The notes under the pieces: generated by a model
What the model saw: only the letters and a program-made list of their open reading frames with translations
What the model was told of the DNA's origin: nothing
The model's database searches: none
In this document: positions 1-9,200 of the stretch, one piece after another
How positions within the stretch are numbered: position 1 is the first letter of the stretch
Layout of the letters: each line of letters opens with the position of its first letter
Position numbers and translations under genes: made by a program
NCBI RefSeq assembly: GCF_006717145.1
Contig: NZ_VFQF01000002.1
Location: 1-64,000, forward strand
DNA length: 64,000 nt
Direction of reading: 5' to 3'
From: Humibacillus xanthopallidus
GTDB lineage: Bacteria > Actinomycetota > Actinomycetes > Actinomycetales > Dermatophilaceae

Positions 1-476
1 GCGTCCCCGATGACGAGGGTCACGCGCGACCCCTCGTGGAGGGCGTTCTCGGCGTTGGCGAGGAGGAAGAAGTACGTGCCACCGAGCTCGAGCTCGGCTG
101 CGTGCTGGTGTGGACGCTCGGAGAGCACGAGGGTCGCGCCGGTGTCCTCGGCCACGATGATGGGGCGCATCGTGGGGTCGTGGACGAGGCGGTCGGCCTT
201 GTCCGGGTCGACGACCTGGTAGCGGAACTCCACGAGCCCGCCCGCGGCGGTCACCGCGACGAGTGAGACCTCGATGCCCGCGCGAGCAGCCATGCCCTCG
301 GCGGTGACGAGCTCCGTGCCGTCACGGACGTCGGCCGGACCCCGGCTCGTCAGCGCGTGCGCGGCGAGGCCGCCGATGAGCGCGAGCGCCAGGACGATGA
401 CCGCCCAGGCACGCCACCTGTGGCGTCGAGCCCGGCCAGGCTCGGCGCGGAGTGCCATCTCGGGGTTGGCGGTCAT
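1..476 (-). CDS. Membrane-anchored secreted protein, unknown function (3' end cut by window edge)
   Basis: Reading frame open from an ATG at 476 to the window edge (158 codons seen), so the C-terminus is missing. The start has a good ribosome binding site (GGAAGGAG) a few bases upstream. The first 20 residues are charged and are followed by one hydrophobic helix (about residues 23-42, WAVIVLALALIGGLAAHAL), which suggests an N-in signal anchor with the rest outside the cell. The outside part is beta-rich, with a His-Gln-His near residue 128 and no motif I recognise. It lies 60 bases after the third cupredoxin gene in the same direction with no clear terminator between, so it is probably the last visible gene of that operon. 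Its role there (anchor, copper chaperone or assembly factor) is unknown. Confidence 0.75.
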   Translation of the reverse strand, partial: MTANPEMALRAEPGRARRHRWRAWAVIVLALALIGGLAAHALTSRGPADVRDGTELVTAEGMAARAGIEVSLVAVTAAGGLVEFRYQVVDPDKADRLVHDPTMRPIIVAEDTGATLVLSERPHQHAAELELGGTYFFLLANAENALHEGSRVTLVIGD

Positions 477-536
477 CGTCCGGCTCCTTCCGGTGCGGCC
501 TCGCTTCGGGGGGTTCCGCGAGACCGCCACCTCAGG

Positions 537-3491
537 TCAGGGGACATCGAAGGCATCGAGGTCGAGATTGGCGGAGGTCAGTCCGTGGGCGGTGCCGTCG
601 AAGTAGACCGACCACGTGCCCGCGCTGGAGCGCACGACGTCCTCGTCCTGGACGGCTCCGAGGACCGGAACGGTGGTGTCTGCCGCGAACGACGCGTAGA
701 AGCTCGTGGCATCCACCCGCTTGAAGCCGTCGAGGTTCGCCGCCGCCGGTATGCCGTTCGCGCTGGCGTCCCACACGCGGGCGAAGCTCGCCCCGTTCCA
801 CGTGTAGACGTCGGCGTCATCGGCGGTGCCCCCGACTCCCGGCGGGTTGGTGTTCCCCGTGGTCGAGAAGGAGAGGGTGGAGCCCGTGACGCTGATGGCG
901 TCGAGGTCGAGGTTGGCGCTGGTGCCGAGCCCGTGGGCCGACCCGTCGAACCACAGCTGCCACGACGTGCCGTTGCGATAGACGACGTCCTCGTCCTGGA
1001 CGGTGCCGAGGCCGGGCACGACCACCGCGTCGGTGAACGATAGGTAGAAGTGCGTCGCATCGACCCGCGAGAACCCGTCGACGTTGGCACCTGCGGGCAA
1101 GGGCGCCGTCACTGCGCTCGCGTCGAACGTCCGGGTGTAGGCGGTGCCGCTCCAGGTGTAGAGGTCGGCGTCGTCAGCGGTTCCGCCCGCGCCCGGGGGA
1201 AGGCTGTTCCCCAGGGTGGAGAAGGTGACGGGACCACGGACGAGCAGGGTCACCGAGACCGGTGTGCTCCAGTTGCCGGCGGCGTCGCGGGCCCGGACGA
1301 AGAGCGGATAGCTGCCCTCGTTCCAGGTCTGGACGGCGATGGTGGCCGTGAGGGGCCGGGACCCCGTGCCCGGGGTGACCGTCATCGCGGTCGCGTTGCC
1401 GGCGCCCGGGTCGGCGCCGCGGTACCACTCGGCGGCGGTGACCACGGTGTTCGCGTCGTTTCCGGTCGCCGTCAGGGTGACGGACGTCGCGGTGCCGGTC
1501 GGGTTGGGAGTCACGGCCTGTCCGGTGACCGTGGGGGCGACCTTGTCGACGACGAGGGTCGTCGTGGCGACGGCTCCCCAGTTGCCCGCGGCGTCCTTGG
1601 CGTGCACCGAGATGACGTGGCTTCCGGTGCTGAGCGCCGTGACCGTCGACAGCGGGATGTTCGCGTATGCCGCCTCGCTGGCGGAGTTGTAGAGGCCGTC
1701 CAGGGCGACCACCGGGATGCCGGTGCCGTTGGCGCCGACCGCGTCGATGAACGCCTCGGCCGCGGCGACGGTGCTGCCCGTGTCGGTGATCGAGCCCGCT
1801 GTGAGGCGGACGGCGGAGATGCCGACGTTGTAGCTGAGCGTGCCGTTGTTGGGGCTGGGCGCCACGGTCAGCCCGTGGACGGCCGGAGCCGTACGGTCGA
1901 CCGTCAGCGTCGCGGTCGTCACCGTGCCCCAGTTGCCCGCTGCGTCCCGACCTCGGATCGACACCGTGTGCGTGCCGCCGGTGAGGGGGGTCAGCGCGGA
2001 CGTGGGGATCACGGCGTCGAGGCTGGCTGTGGGCGCGGCGACGTTCGCCGTCATGGGCACGCCTGCGCCGCGGTTGGCGTCGGTCGCGGGCGTGTCGATG
2101 AAGTACTCGCCGAGCGAGATCGCCGATCCTCCGGACGCGGTGTCGTCGGCCGTCGCGTGCACGGCCACGGTGGAGCCGGCCGCCGTGTTGGTCAGGGCGG
2201 GCGTCAGGGTGGCTGACGTCGTGGAGGGGCCGGTCGTGTCACCGCCGTTGACGAGGACCGAGCCGAACGGTCCCCAGTTGCCCAGGGCGTCGCGGCCGCG
2301 AACGTAGAGGACGTGGCTGCCGGAGGGGACGGTGGCCGGCGCCGAGGCGGTGCGCGTGGGCGAGGCCGCCCCCGACAGGGTCATCGGGGTGGCGCTGGCG
2401 GCCACGGAGTCGAGGTAGTACTCGGCCGACTGCACGGCCGCACCTCCGGTGGTCGTCTCGTCGAGGGTGGCGGTCAGGGTGCCCGCGGCGAAGGCCACCG
2501 GCCGGGCCACCGGGCCCATGGTGTCGGTGGGGGTGCCCGAGCCGCTGACCGTGAGGAAGGTCAGCATGCCGCCGACGCCGGCGGTGTTGCTGTTGTGCAG
2601 GGTCATGCTGGCGTCGTAGATCGGCAGGCGACGGTTCGTGGTCGTCGTCGGTGCGGTCACGATGGCGTCGGTGGTCTGGCCGGGTCCGAACGTCTCTGCC
2701 ACGTAGCGTCGTGCGAAGGGGACCTTGTTGCCGTCGATGCCGACGACGAGCTGGTCGGCGCCGAGCACCGCCATCGAGTGGTACTGGTTGCCGGCGTTGA
2801 CGTAGCGCAGCAGCACCTTCTGGCCGGAGGTGGCCGTCACTGCGTCGGTGTTGGGGTGGACCTTGCCGTTGACGAGGAAGTAGCGCGGGTTGAACTGTCG
2901 CATGTCGAAGGTGTCGGGCGAGGGCCGGGTGTTGAGGGCGGTGTCGATCTCGCTGAGCACGAGCACCTGTTCGGTGTCGAAGGCCGTGGACGCGTCGTAG
3001 GCCTGCCCAGGAGTGGCAGGCCGCACGACCAAGGCTCCGTGGAGGCCCATCGCGCCCTGGTGCTGCCCGTTCGGCACGAGCCCGGCCTCGTAGAGGTAGG
3101 TGCCCGGCCGGCCGGCGGTGAAGGAGTAGGTCTTCGTCGTCCCGGCCGCCGCTCCCGTGCGGTCGGGGGGCATCGGCTGGCCCGTGAAGAGCAGGGCCGT
3201 GGGCTCGGGCAGGGCGTTGTGCAGCGTCACCTGCACGAGGTCGCCCGCGGTCACGGTGATGACGGGCCCACCCGGGGCCGTCACCGATCCCGCCGAGCTG
3301 CGGTAGCCCCAGACCGGAACGGGTGAGGCCATGCCGGGCAGCGACATGGTGCCGGTGCTCGCGTAGAGGTCGATCGGCACGGTTGCGGCTCGGGCCGAGC
3401 TCGCCGGTCCGACCAGTGCGCCGAGCACAACCAGCCCCACGCCGCCGACGAGCGAGAGGGCGAGCCTCTGGAGGGTGCTCCTGTAGGTCAT
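537..3491 (-). CDS. Secreted cupredoxin-like protein with Ig-like and C-terminal tandem repeats
   Basis: 984 residues from the ATG at 3491, preferred for its GAGAGG ribosome binding site; an upstream in-frame ATG at 3512 overlaps the previous stop as ATGA and is the alternative. The N-terminus is a Sec signal peptide ending near SSARAAT. Residues about 40-290 form two cupredoxin-like domains, but the His-Cys-His copper motifs of active multicopper oxidases are missing, so it may be structural or bind copper poorly. Residues about 300-700 are four Ig-like repeats, each closing with a variant of RGRDAAGNWG. The last about 230 residues are four copies of a ~57-residue repeat with the cores GGTADDADVY and QDEDVV, also found in the 2,295-residue protein that begins this operon. 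Third cupredoxin gene in the operon. Function unknown; extracellular location is firm. Confidence 0.85.
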   Translation of the reverse strand: MTYRSTLQRLALSLVGGVGLVVLGALVGPASSARAATVPIDLYASTGTMSLPGMASPVPVWGYRSSAGSVTAPGGPVITVTAGDLVQVTLHNALPEPTALLFTGQPMPPDRTGAAAGTTKTYSFTAGRPGTYLYEAGLVPNGQHQGAMGLHGALVVRPATPGQAYDASTAFDTEQVLVLSEIDTALNTRPSPDTFDMRQFNPRYFLVNGKVHPNTDAVTATSGQKVLLRYVNAGNQYHSMAVLGADQLVVGIDGNKVPFARRYVAETFGPGQTTDAIVTAPTTTTNRRLPIYDASMTLHNSNTAGVGGMLTFLTVSGSGTPTDTMGPVARPVAFAAGTLTATLDETTTGGAAVQSAEYYLDSVAASATPMTLSGAASPTRTASAPATVPSGSHVLYVRGRDALGNWGPFGSVLVNGGDTTGPSTTSATLTPALTNTAAGSTVAVHATADDTASGGSAISLGEYFIDTPATDANRGAGVPMTANVAAPTASLDAVIPTSALTPLTGGTHTVSIRGRDAAGNWGTVTTATLTVDRTAPAVHGLTVAPSPNNGTLSYNVGISAVRLTAGSITDTGSTVAAAEAFIDAVGANGTGIPVVALDGLYNSASEAAYANIPLSTVTALSTGSHVISVHAKDAAGNWGAVATTTLVVDKVAPTVTGQAVTPNPTGTATSVTLTATGNDANTVVTAAEWYRGADPGAGNATAMTVTPGTGSRPLTATIAVQTWNEGSYPLFVRARDAAGNWSTPVSVTLLVRGPVTFSTLGNSLPPGAGGTADDADLYTWSGTAYTRTFDASAVTAPLPAGANVDGFSRVDATHFYLSFTDAVVVPGLGTVQDEDVVYRNGTSWQLWFDGSAHGLGTSANLDLDAISVTGSTLSFSTTGNTNPPGVGGTADDADVYTWNGASFARVWDASANGIPAAANLDGFKRVDATSFYASFAADTTVPVLGAVQDEDVVRSSAGTWSVYFDGTAHGLTSANLDLDAFDVP

Positions 3492-3508
3492 CGTTCTGCC
3501 GCCTCTCG

Positions 3509-4864
3509 TCATCCGCAGCTGTTGGGCGTCGGCGGGTTGATCCGCATGTACGTGATCGGGCCGGTCATGTTCGTGCCCCACGACGTGATCTGGAAGAGGG
3601 CGTGGTTGTGCGAGATGATGTAGTACTCACCGCACTGGTTCTTCGACTGCGTTCCGGGTGGCAGGGTCTCCCGGCTCCCGAGGTACGGGCTGCCGCTGTA
3701 GAAGACGCCGATCACCTCGTTCGCGAGACTCGGCACCGTGACCGGGACGGGGTTTGTCGTCGGGTTGTAGCCCTCGGCGTCGAACCACTTGAAGAGGACG
3801 TCCCACGTCTGCCCCGGGCCGATGTTGATGGCGAACTTCTCCATCGACAGGTCCTGGCCGCCGGAGCCGGTGAGCGGACGCCCGTCCCGACCGATGACGA
3901 GCCCGTTGTTGCCGTGCGGGTGGAACGGGTAGTCCTCCGTACCGACGTTGAGGTAGCGCGCCAGGCCCGGGTAGGGGTGCGCCGCGCCTCCGAAGGGCGA
4001 CACCGACGCGAGGGAGCCGTACGGCTGGTTGGGCAGCCACGCCGCGCCGTTGTCGGCGATGCTGTCGGGGAATCCGCGCCCGTTGATGAGCCAGTAGCGC
4101 GGGTGGTAGGTGTTCATGTTGAAGGTGGCGCCGTTCTCGACGGCCTGGTGCTGGTACGGGTCGATCTCCGAGAGCAGCACCATGAACTCCTCGTTCGGGG
4201 TGAACCGGCTCGTCGGGTCGTCGTAGGCGTGGTTTGCGCCGAGCGTCGGTCGCACGATGAGTGCCCCGAAGAGCCCCATCCGCACCTGCTTCTCGGGGTT
4301 GGTGCCGGACTCGTAGAGGAAGGTTCCCGGCCTGGTCGCCGTGAACGTGTAGGTGGCGCTGCCTCCGGCGGCCGCAGCCGTGCCCGCGAGGGACGTCATC
4401 GTGGCGCCCGAGACCTCCGGTTGCGACGGCACGCCGTCGGCCAGCACGTTCTCCTGGCCCGGGAAGACGACGGAGGTCGCATCGGGCAGGGTGTTGTGCA
4501 GGATCACGGTGACGGTGTCTCCCTCGTTGACGCACAGCACGGGTCCCGGGTGCTGGAAGTCGTCGGCGCCGTTCGAGAAGCCCCACATGAAGGTCGTGTT
4601 GCCGTCGGGCAGGCTGATGTAGCCGGTGTGCGTCGTGAGGTTGAAGATCGGGCTCGCCGAAACCCCGCCGGCGCCGGTCGTGCAGACGATCCCCACCGCC
4701 GGTGGCGGGGTGGCCGTCGCTTGCGCCGCTCCGGTCAGCGTCGCCCCGAGGAGGCTGAGCAGCGTGACGGCGAGCATGAGGGCACGACCGCCCAGTGCTC
4801 GTGGTGCTCGGGGGGCTCGTCGCGGTCGCGATGGCGGACGGAGGGCCCTGCTGGACGTGGTCAT
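3509..4864 (-). CDS. Secreted multicopper oxidase-like cupredoxin protein
   Basis: 451 residues from the ATG at 4864, 5 bases after the stop of the preceding oxidase gene, with GGGGGA upstream. The N-terminus is an Arg/Pro-rich stretch, then a hydrophobic signal segment (LMLAVTLLSLLGATLTGAAQA). Two or three cupredoxin domains follow. The copper-ligand-like motifs I can see are FHPHGNN near residue 312 and ISHNHALFQITSWG near residue 419; the N-terminal domain has no HxH or HCH motif. So it has part of the ligand set and may need the neighbouring Tat-secreted protein to form a complete copper centre, or may be non-catalytic. The neighbours and tight spacing indicate that all three cupredoxin proteins are made together. 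Confidence 0.85.
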   Translation of the reverse strand: MTTSSRALRPPSRPRRAPRAPRALGGRALMLAVTLLSLLGATLTGAAQATATPPPAVGIVCTTGAGGVSASPIFNLTTHTGYISLPDGNTTFMWGFSNGADDFQHPGPVLCVNEGDTVTVILHNTLPDATSVVFPGQENVLADGVPSQPEVSGATMTSLAGTAAAAGGSATYTFTATRPGTFLYESGTNPEKQVRMGLFGALIVRPTLGANHAYDDPTSRFTPNEEFMVLLSEIDPYQHQAVENGATFNMNTYHPRYWLINGRGFPDSIADNGAAWLPNQPYGSLASVSPFGGAAHPYPGLARYLNVGTEDYPFHPHGNNGLVIGRDGRPLTGSGGQDLSMEKFAINIGPGQTWDVLFKWFDAEGYNPTTNPVPVTVPSLANEVIGVFYSGSPYLGSRETLPPGTQSKNQCGEYYIISHNHALFQITSWGTNMTGPITYMRINPPTPNSCG

Positions 4865-4869
4865 GGCGC

Positions 4870-6231
4870 TCAGATCCCCCAGTCGTTCGGGTACTGCTGC
4901 TGCTGCACGGTGTTCGCCGCGTAGACCCTGACTTCGGTCGCCTGCCCGCCGAAGGAGCCCGGCGCGAGGTTGTTGGACCGGGTGTAGTTGCGGTTGTAGA
5001 GCAGATAGGTGTCGAAGCCCGGACCCTGGTGGTCCGGGGCCTCGAAGATCACGTCGTAGCTCTCGCCGGGTCCGATGTCGAGCGTCTCGGTCTCGTAGGA
5101 GGTGTCGGTGCCGTCGCGTCCGCGCATCGGGGTGGCATCGCGCCCCAGGACCCGCATCCGGATGCCTGACAGGGTCATCGCCTGCTCGCGGAAGCCGAGG
5201 TTCGCGAAGCGCAGGGCCACCCGGTCGCCCGCGTTGCACGTCACGAGCGACGAGAGCGGCTGGTACTGCAGATCGGGACGCCCCGTCGGGGGGATGAGGT
5301 CCCCGTTGGGGTCGCGCACCGGGTGGAAGGGGTCGACCGACCCGTTCGGGGCGATCGTGTCGGGGTAGACGCGACCGTTGAGGAGGCTGAAGTCGGCGTG
5401 GTAGTCGCTCCACTCGGGTAGCTGGATGTGCGCGTCCGCCCAGTGCGCCTCCGCCCACACCTCGGAGAGGAACATCGAGAACTCGCGGTCGAAGCCGGTC
5501 GACCCGTCGCCGTCGTTGTAGAGGTAGGTGCCGCTCCGGTAGAGGCTCGTGTTGCCGTCCTGCAGCGGCCTGACGAACACCAGGCCGGTCATCCCCATGT
5601 GTACGTGCTCCACGTCCTCGACGTGGCAGTGGTACATGTACGTCCCGGGGTCGCGGGGGCGGTACACATAGGTGAAGTCACGCCCGGAGGGCACGGCGAC
5701 CGACCCCGTCGGTTCGCCGTCGAAGAACGGGATGACGTTGCGGAAGCCGTGCCAGTGCAGCGTGTGGGCGTCGAAGAGGTCGGGCCGCCCCTGGAGCCCC
5801 AGGTTGGTCAGCTGCACCTTGAAGTCGACGGGGTGGGCCGGGTCGAACTGCTTGACCCAGAAGAGCGGTGCCGAGTGCTGGGCCTTGTTCTTCTGCCCGA
5901 CCTTCTGCAGTGCGGTCATGCCGGTGACGTTGCGGAACCCGAAGATGTAGGTCGTGAACGGAGCCGGCGCCAGCACGTCCGGGTGGTAGGGCGGGATCGC
6001 AGGAGTCTCGGGCAGGTGGATCCAGCCGTCGGTTCCGGCGAGGTAGAGGTCGGGGTCACCGCTGGCGGCATACGCCACGGGCTCGGGCACGAGCACCTTG
6101 CCGGCCCAGCTCACGCCGCCGGCCACGGCCACCGCGCCCCCGGCGAGGCCCAGGAAGCGGCGGCGCGTGAAGCCGCGGGTGGCGAACGCCGAACGGCGGC
6201 GTGGCGGCTGGGGGTTCACGTTCTCGCTCAT
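4870..6231 (-). CDS. Tat-exported multicopper oxidase
   Basis: 453 residues from the ATG at 6231, preceded by AAGGGG. The N-terminus has a twin-arginine signal (TRRRFLGLAGG), as expected for an enzyme folded with copper before export. Domain 1 holds the classic multicopper-oxidase ligands: HTLHWHGF near residue 155 and YHCHVEDVEHVHMGM near residues 199-213, the latter like a type-1 copper site with an axial Met. The second, C-terminal cupredoxin domain has no clear ligands. With about 450 residues and two domains it resembles small bacterial laccase-like oxidases, which are usually active as trimers. It is the only one of the three cupredoxin genes with a convincing redox centre. The substrate (phenols, Mn(II), Fe(II) or Cu(I)) cannot be told from sequence. 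It starts 11 bases after the stop of the giant repeat protein. Confidence 0.88.
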   Translation of the reverse strand: MSENVNPQPPRRRSAFATRGFTRRRFLGLAGGAVAVAGGVSWAGKVLVPEPVAYAASGDPDLYLAGTDGWIHLPETPAIPPYHPDVLAPAPFTTYIFGFRNVTGMTALQKVGQKNKAQHSAPLFWVKQFDPAHPVDFKVQLTNLGLQGRPDLFDAHTLHWHGFRNVIPFFDGEPTGSVAVPSGRDFTYVYRPRDPGTYMYHCHVEDVEHVHMGMTGLVFVRPLQDGNTSLYRSGTYLYNDGDGSTGFDREFSMFLSEVWAEAHWADAHIQLPEWSDYHADFSLLNGRVYPDTIAPNGSVDPFHPVRDPNGDLIPPTGRPDLQYQPLSSLVTCNAGDRVALRFANLGFREQAMTLSGIRMRVLGRDATPMRGRDGTDTSYETETLDIGPGESYDVIFEAPDHQGPGFDTYLLYNRNYTRSNNLAPGSFGGQATEVRVYAANTVQQQQYPNDWGI

Positions 6232-6242
6232 GGCTTGCCCCT

Positions 6243-9200
6243 TCACGGGAGGTCGATCCCCGCGAGGGGGTTGAGGGTGTTGGTGAACCCGTGGGTGCTG
6301 CCCGTGAAGTACTTCGTGGGCGACCACGCGCAGGTGCTGGTCGCGCCCGTCTGCGGTGAGCCGCACACGAACACGTCGCGGTTGTTGCCGGAGACGCCGG
6401 TGACGCTGAACGCACCGCTGGTCGTCAGGTGGAGCGACCCGTCGGCGCTCACCGCCACGCCGCCCAGCCGCTCCGCGGCCTGGTTGGCCAGGGACCCGCC
6501 ACCGAGGCCGACGTCCGACCCGTCGAGGTACCACTGCCAGGAGCCACTCGTGGTGGCCCCGAGAGCGGTCGGCACGAAGCGGAACACGTCCGATCCCGTC
6601 GTGTCGCCCGGCGCGATGCCGGTGACACCGATGCCTCCCGCGGTGCTGACCACGAGGCTGCCGTCGTCGAGCCGGTCGAGGCCCGTGATGGCCTCGGCCG
6701 TGGTCGTCAGCCCCACGTCCGAACCGTCGAGGTACCACGAGAAGCTGCCCGAGGTGGCCGGTCCGAGGGTGCCGGTGAACTTCACGACGTCGGAGGGGGT
6801 GACCGTCCCGAGGACGGGGAGGGTCACCGTGCGGTCGAACGTCAGCAGCAGGGTGCTGGAGTCGATGACCGAGAAGGCGTTGACCCGGGCCGCGCTCGCC
6901 ACCGTCGAGGGCAGCACGTCAGAGCCGTCGAAGAGCATCCAGTAGGAGGACCCGTCGAAGCCGACGACGTCGTCGTTGGCGACAGAGCCCGTGATGCCGG
7001 GTAGGGACAGCGCGTTCGTCGGGGTGACGAACAGCTTCGTCGCGGGGGGAGCGGTGGCGCCGCCCGGAAGCGAGAAGGCATCGATGTCGAGGTTGGCGCT
7101 CGCGCCGAGCCCGTGCGCCGTCCCGTCGAAGTAGACCGACCACGTCGAGCCGCTGCGGTTGATGACGTCCTCGTCCTGCACCGCGCCGAGCCCGGTCACG
7201 GTCGCATCGGCGGAGAAGGACAGGTACCAGTGCGTCGTGTCCACCCACTGCAGGCCGTCGACGTTGGCCGACCCCGGGATGCCGAGGTCACTGGCGTTGA
7301 CCACTCGCGCATAGGTGCTCCCGTTCCACCGGAAGATGTCGGCGTCGTCGGCAGTGCCACCCACGCCCGGCGGGTTGGTGTTGCCGGCGGTCGAGAAGTA
7401 GAGGACGCCTCCGACGACGCTGAGGGCGTCGATGTCGAGGTTGGCGCTCGCGCCGAGCCCGTGCGCCGTCCCGTCGAAGAAGAGCCGCCACACGCTGCCG
7501 TCGCGGTAGACGACGTCCTCGTCCTGGACTGCGCCCAGTCCGGGCAGCGTCGTGTCGGAGCTGAACGAGACGTAGAAGTGGGTGGCATCGACCTGCGCGT
7601 AGCCGTCGACGTTGGCGGCTGCGGGCACGAGGAGGTCCGACATGTTGGTGGTGCGGCTGTGGGCCGTGCCGTTCCAGTGGTAGATGTCGGCGTCGTCCGC
7701 GGTGCCACCGACGCCCGGCGGGTTGGTGTTGCCCGCCGTCGAGTAGAAGAAGTCGGCGGTCGAGGGTGGCGGTGGCGGAGGTGGCACCGACCCACCGAAC
7801 TCGTCGGCGCCGGCGTCGAAGCCGCCGAGGGCGGGCCGCGCCTGGCCGTCGATGTCGAGGGCCGAGGCCGGCAGTGAGGCCGGTGGGGCCTGGTATGCCG
7901 GGACGGCCTTGGAGCTCGCGCCGAGGTTGCACGCGGGCGAGCCGGGGCAGGCCCCGAGGTGGTAGTTGCCGAGCAGGTCGGCCGGCGCCTCGACCGCCAC
8001 GAGCGTCGAGTCCACGAAGGCCGGGTTCTGGCGCCACGTCGCGAAGGTCACCGACACGTCGTAGACGCCGACGACCTGGGGGTCGGCCAGCACGTTCGTC
8101 GGGCTCGCGGTGTAGGGGTGGGAGGGTCCGGCGAGGTTCTGCTGGAGAACCGAGTTCGTCGGGGCGAGCGAGCCCGAGCCGCCGGAGACGCCGAGGTCCC
8201 AGTGGTTGACGGCGCTGGCGTCACCGGCCAGGCCGAGCCCGGTCACAGTCCGTCCGGCCCGGGTGCCGGCGCGGTTGTCCCAGAAGACGTTGTCGAACAG
8301 GAGCGGGTTGCTGAAGGTCGGCGAGCCGGCCGGAAGGCTGGCCTGGAGCTGATCGCTGTTGCCGGCCGTGGCGAGCCCGGCAGGTGCCGGCGTGCCGTCG
8401 GACGTCACGGCGGTGGCCGTCGTGAGGTTCTTCATCACCGTGTTGTCGTAGACCCGCACGTTCGGCGCGTCGTCGATGGCGATGCCACCGCCCTCATGGG
8501 TCGAGACGTTGTTGACGATCATGTTGTCGTGCACGTTCATCGGGAAGTTGCCCGACATGAGGAACCGGATGCCGCCGCCGTCGTCGTTGGCGAGGTTGCC
8601 CTGGATCTGGTTGCCGACGATGTCGACGGCACCGGTCCCCGGTGAGAGCGAGCCCGCCACCACGGGCAGCTCGCCGGCGATCATGATGCCGCCGCCCTCG
8701 TCGTTCGAGTTGTTGAAGTAGATGCGGTTGTGGTCGATCGAGCCGGCCGGGCTGAGGCCGTAGACGCTGAGGCCGCCGCCGTACTCGAGCGAGAAGTTGC
8801 CGCAGATGTCGTTCTGCGTCACCTGGTAGCGGTCCGAGCCGGCGAAGAGGCCGATGCCACCGGCCAGGTTGGTGCCGGCGTTCTGCACGATCCGGTTGTC
8901 GGCGATCCGCACGTCCTCGTTGTGCTGGTTCGTGTCCGGGGCCGGGAGGTCGGGGGTGCCGACGCGGATGGTGCCGTAGCTGCTGCCGTTGTTCTGCACG
9001 ACGTTGTTCGTGACCTGCAGGTTGCGCACGTAGGCGTTGGCGAAGATCGCCCCGCCCTGCGTCTCGATCGTCGGCGGCAGGCCGGTCGCCCCGCCCGTCA
9101 GGTCGTTGATGTTGCCCGGGAAGCCGTTCTGCGAGCCGCCGCGGATGTCGAAGCCGTCGATCGAGGCCTTGAACGAGCTCGTGAACTGCCGAGCTCGCCC

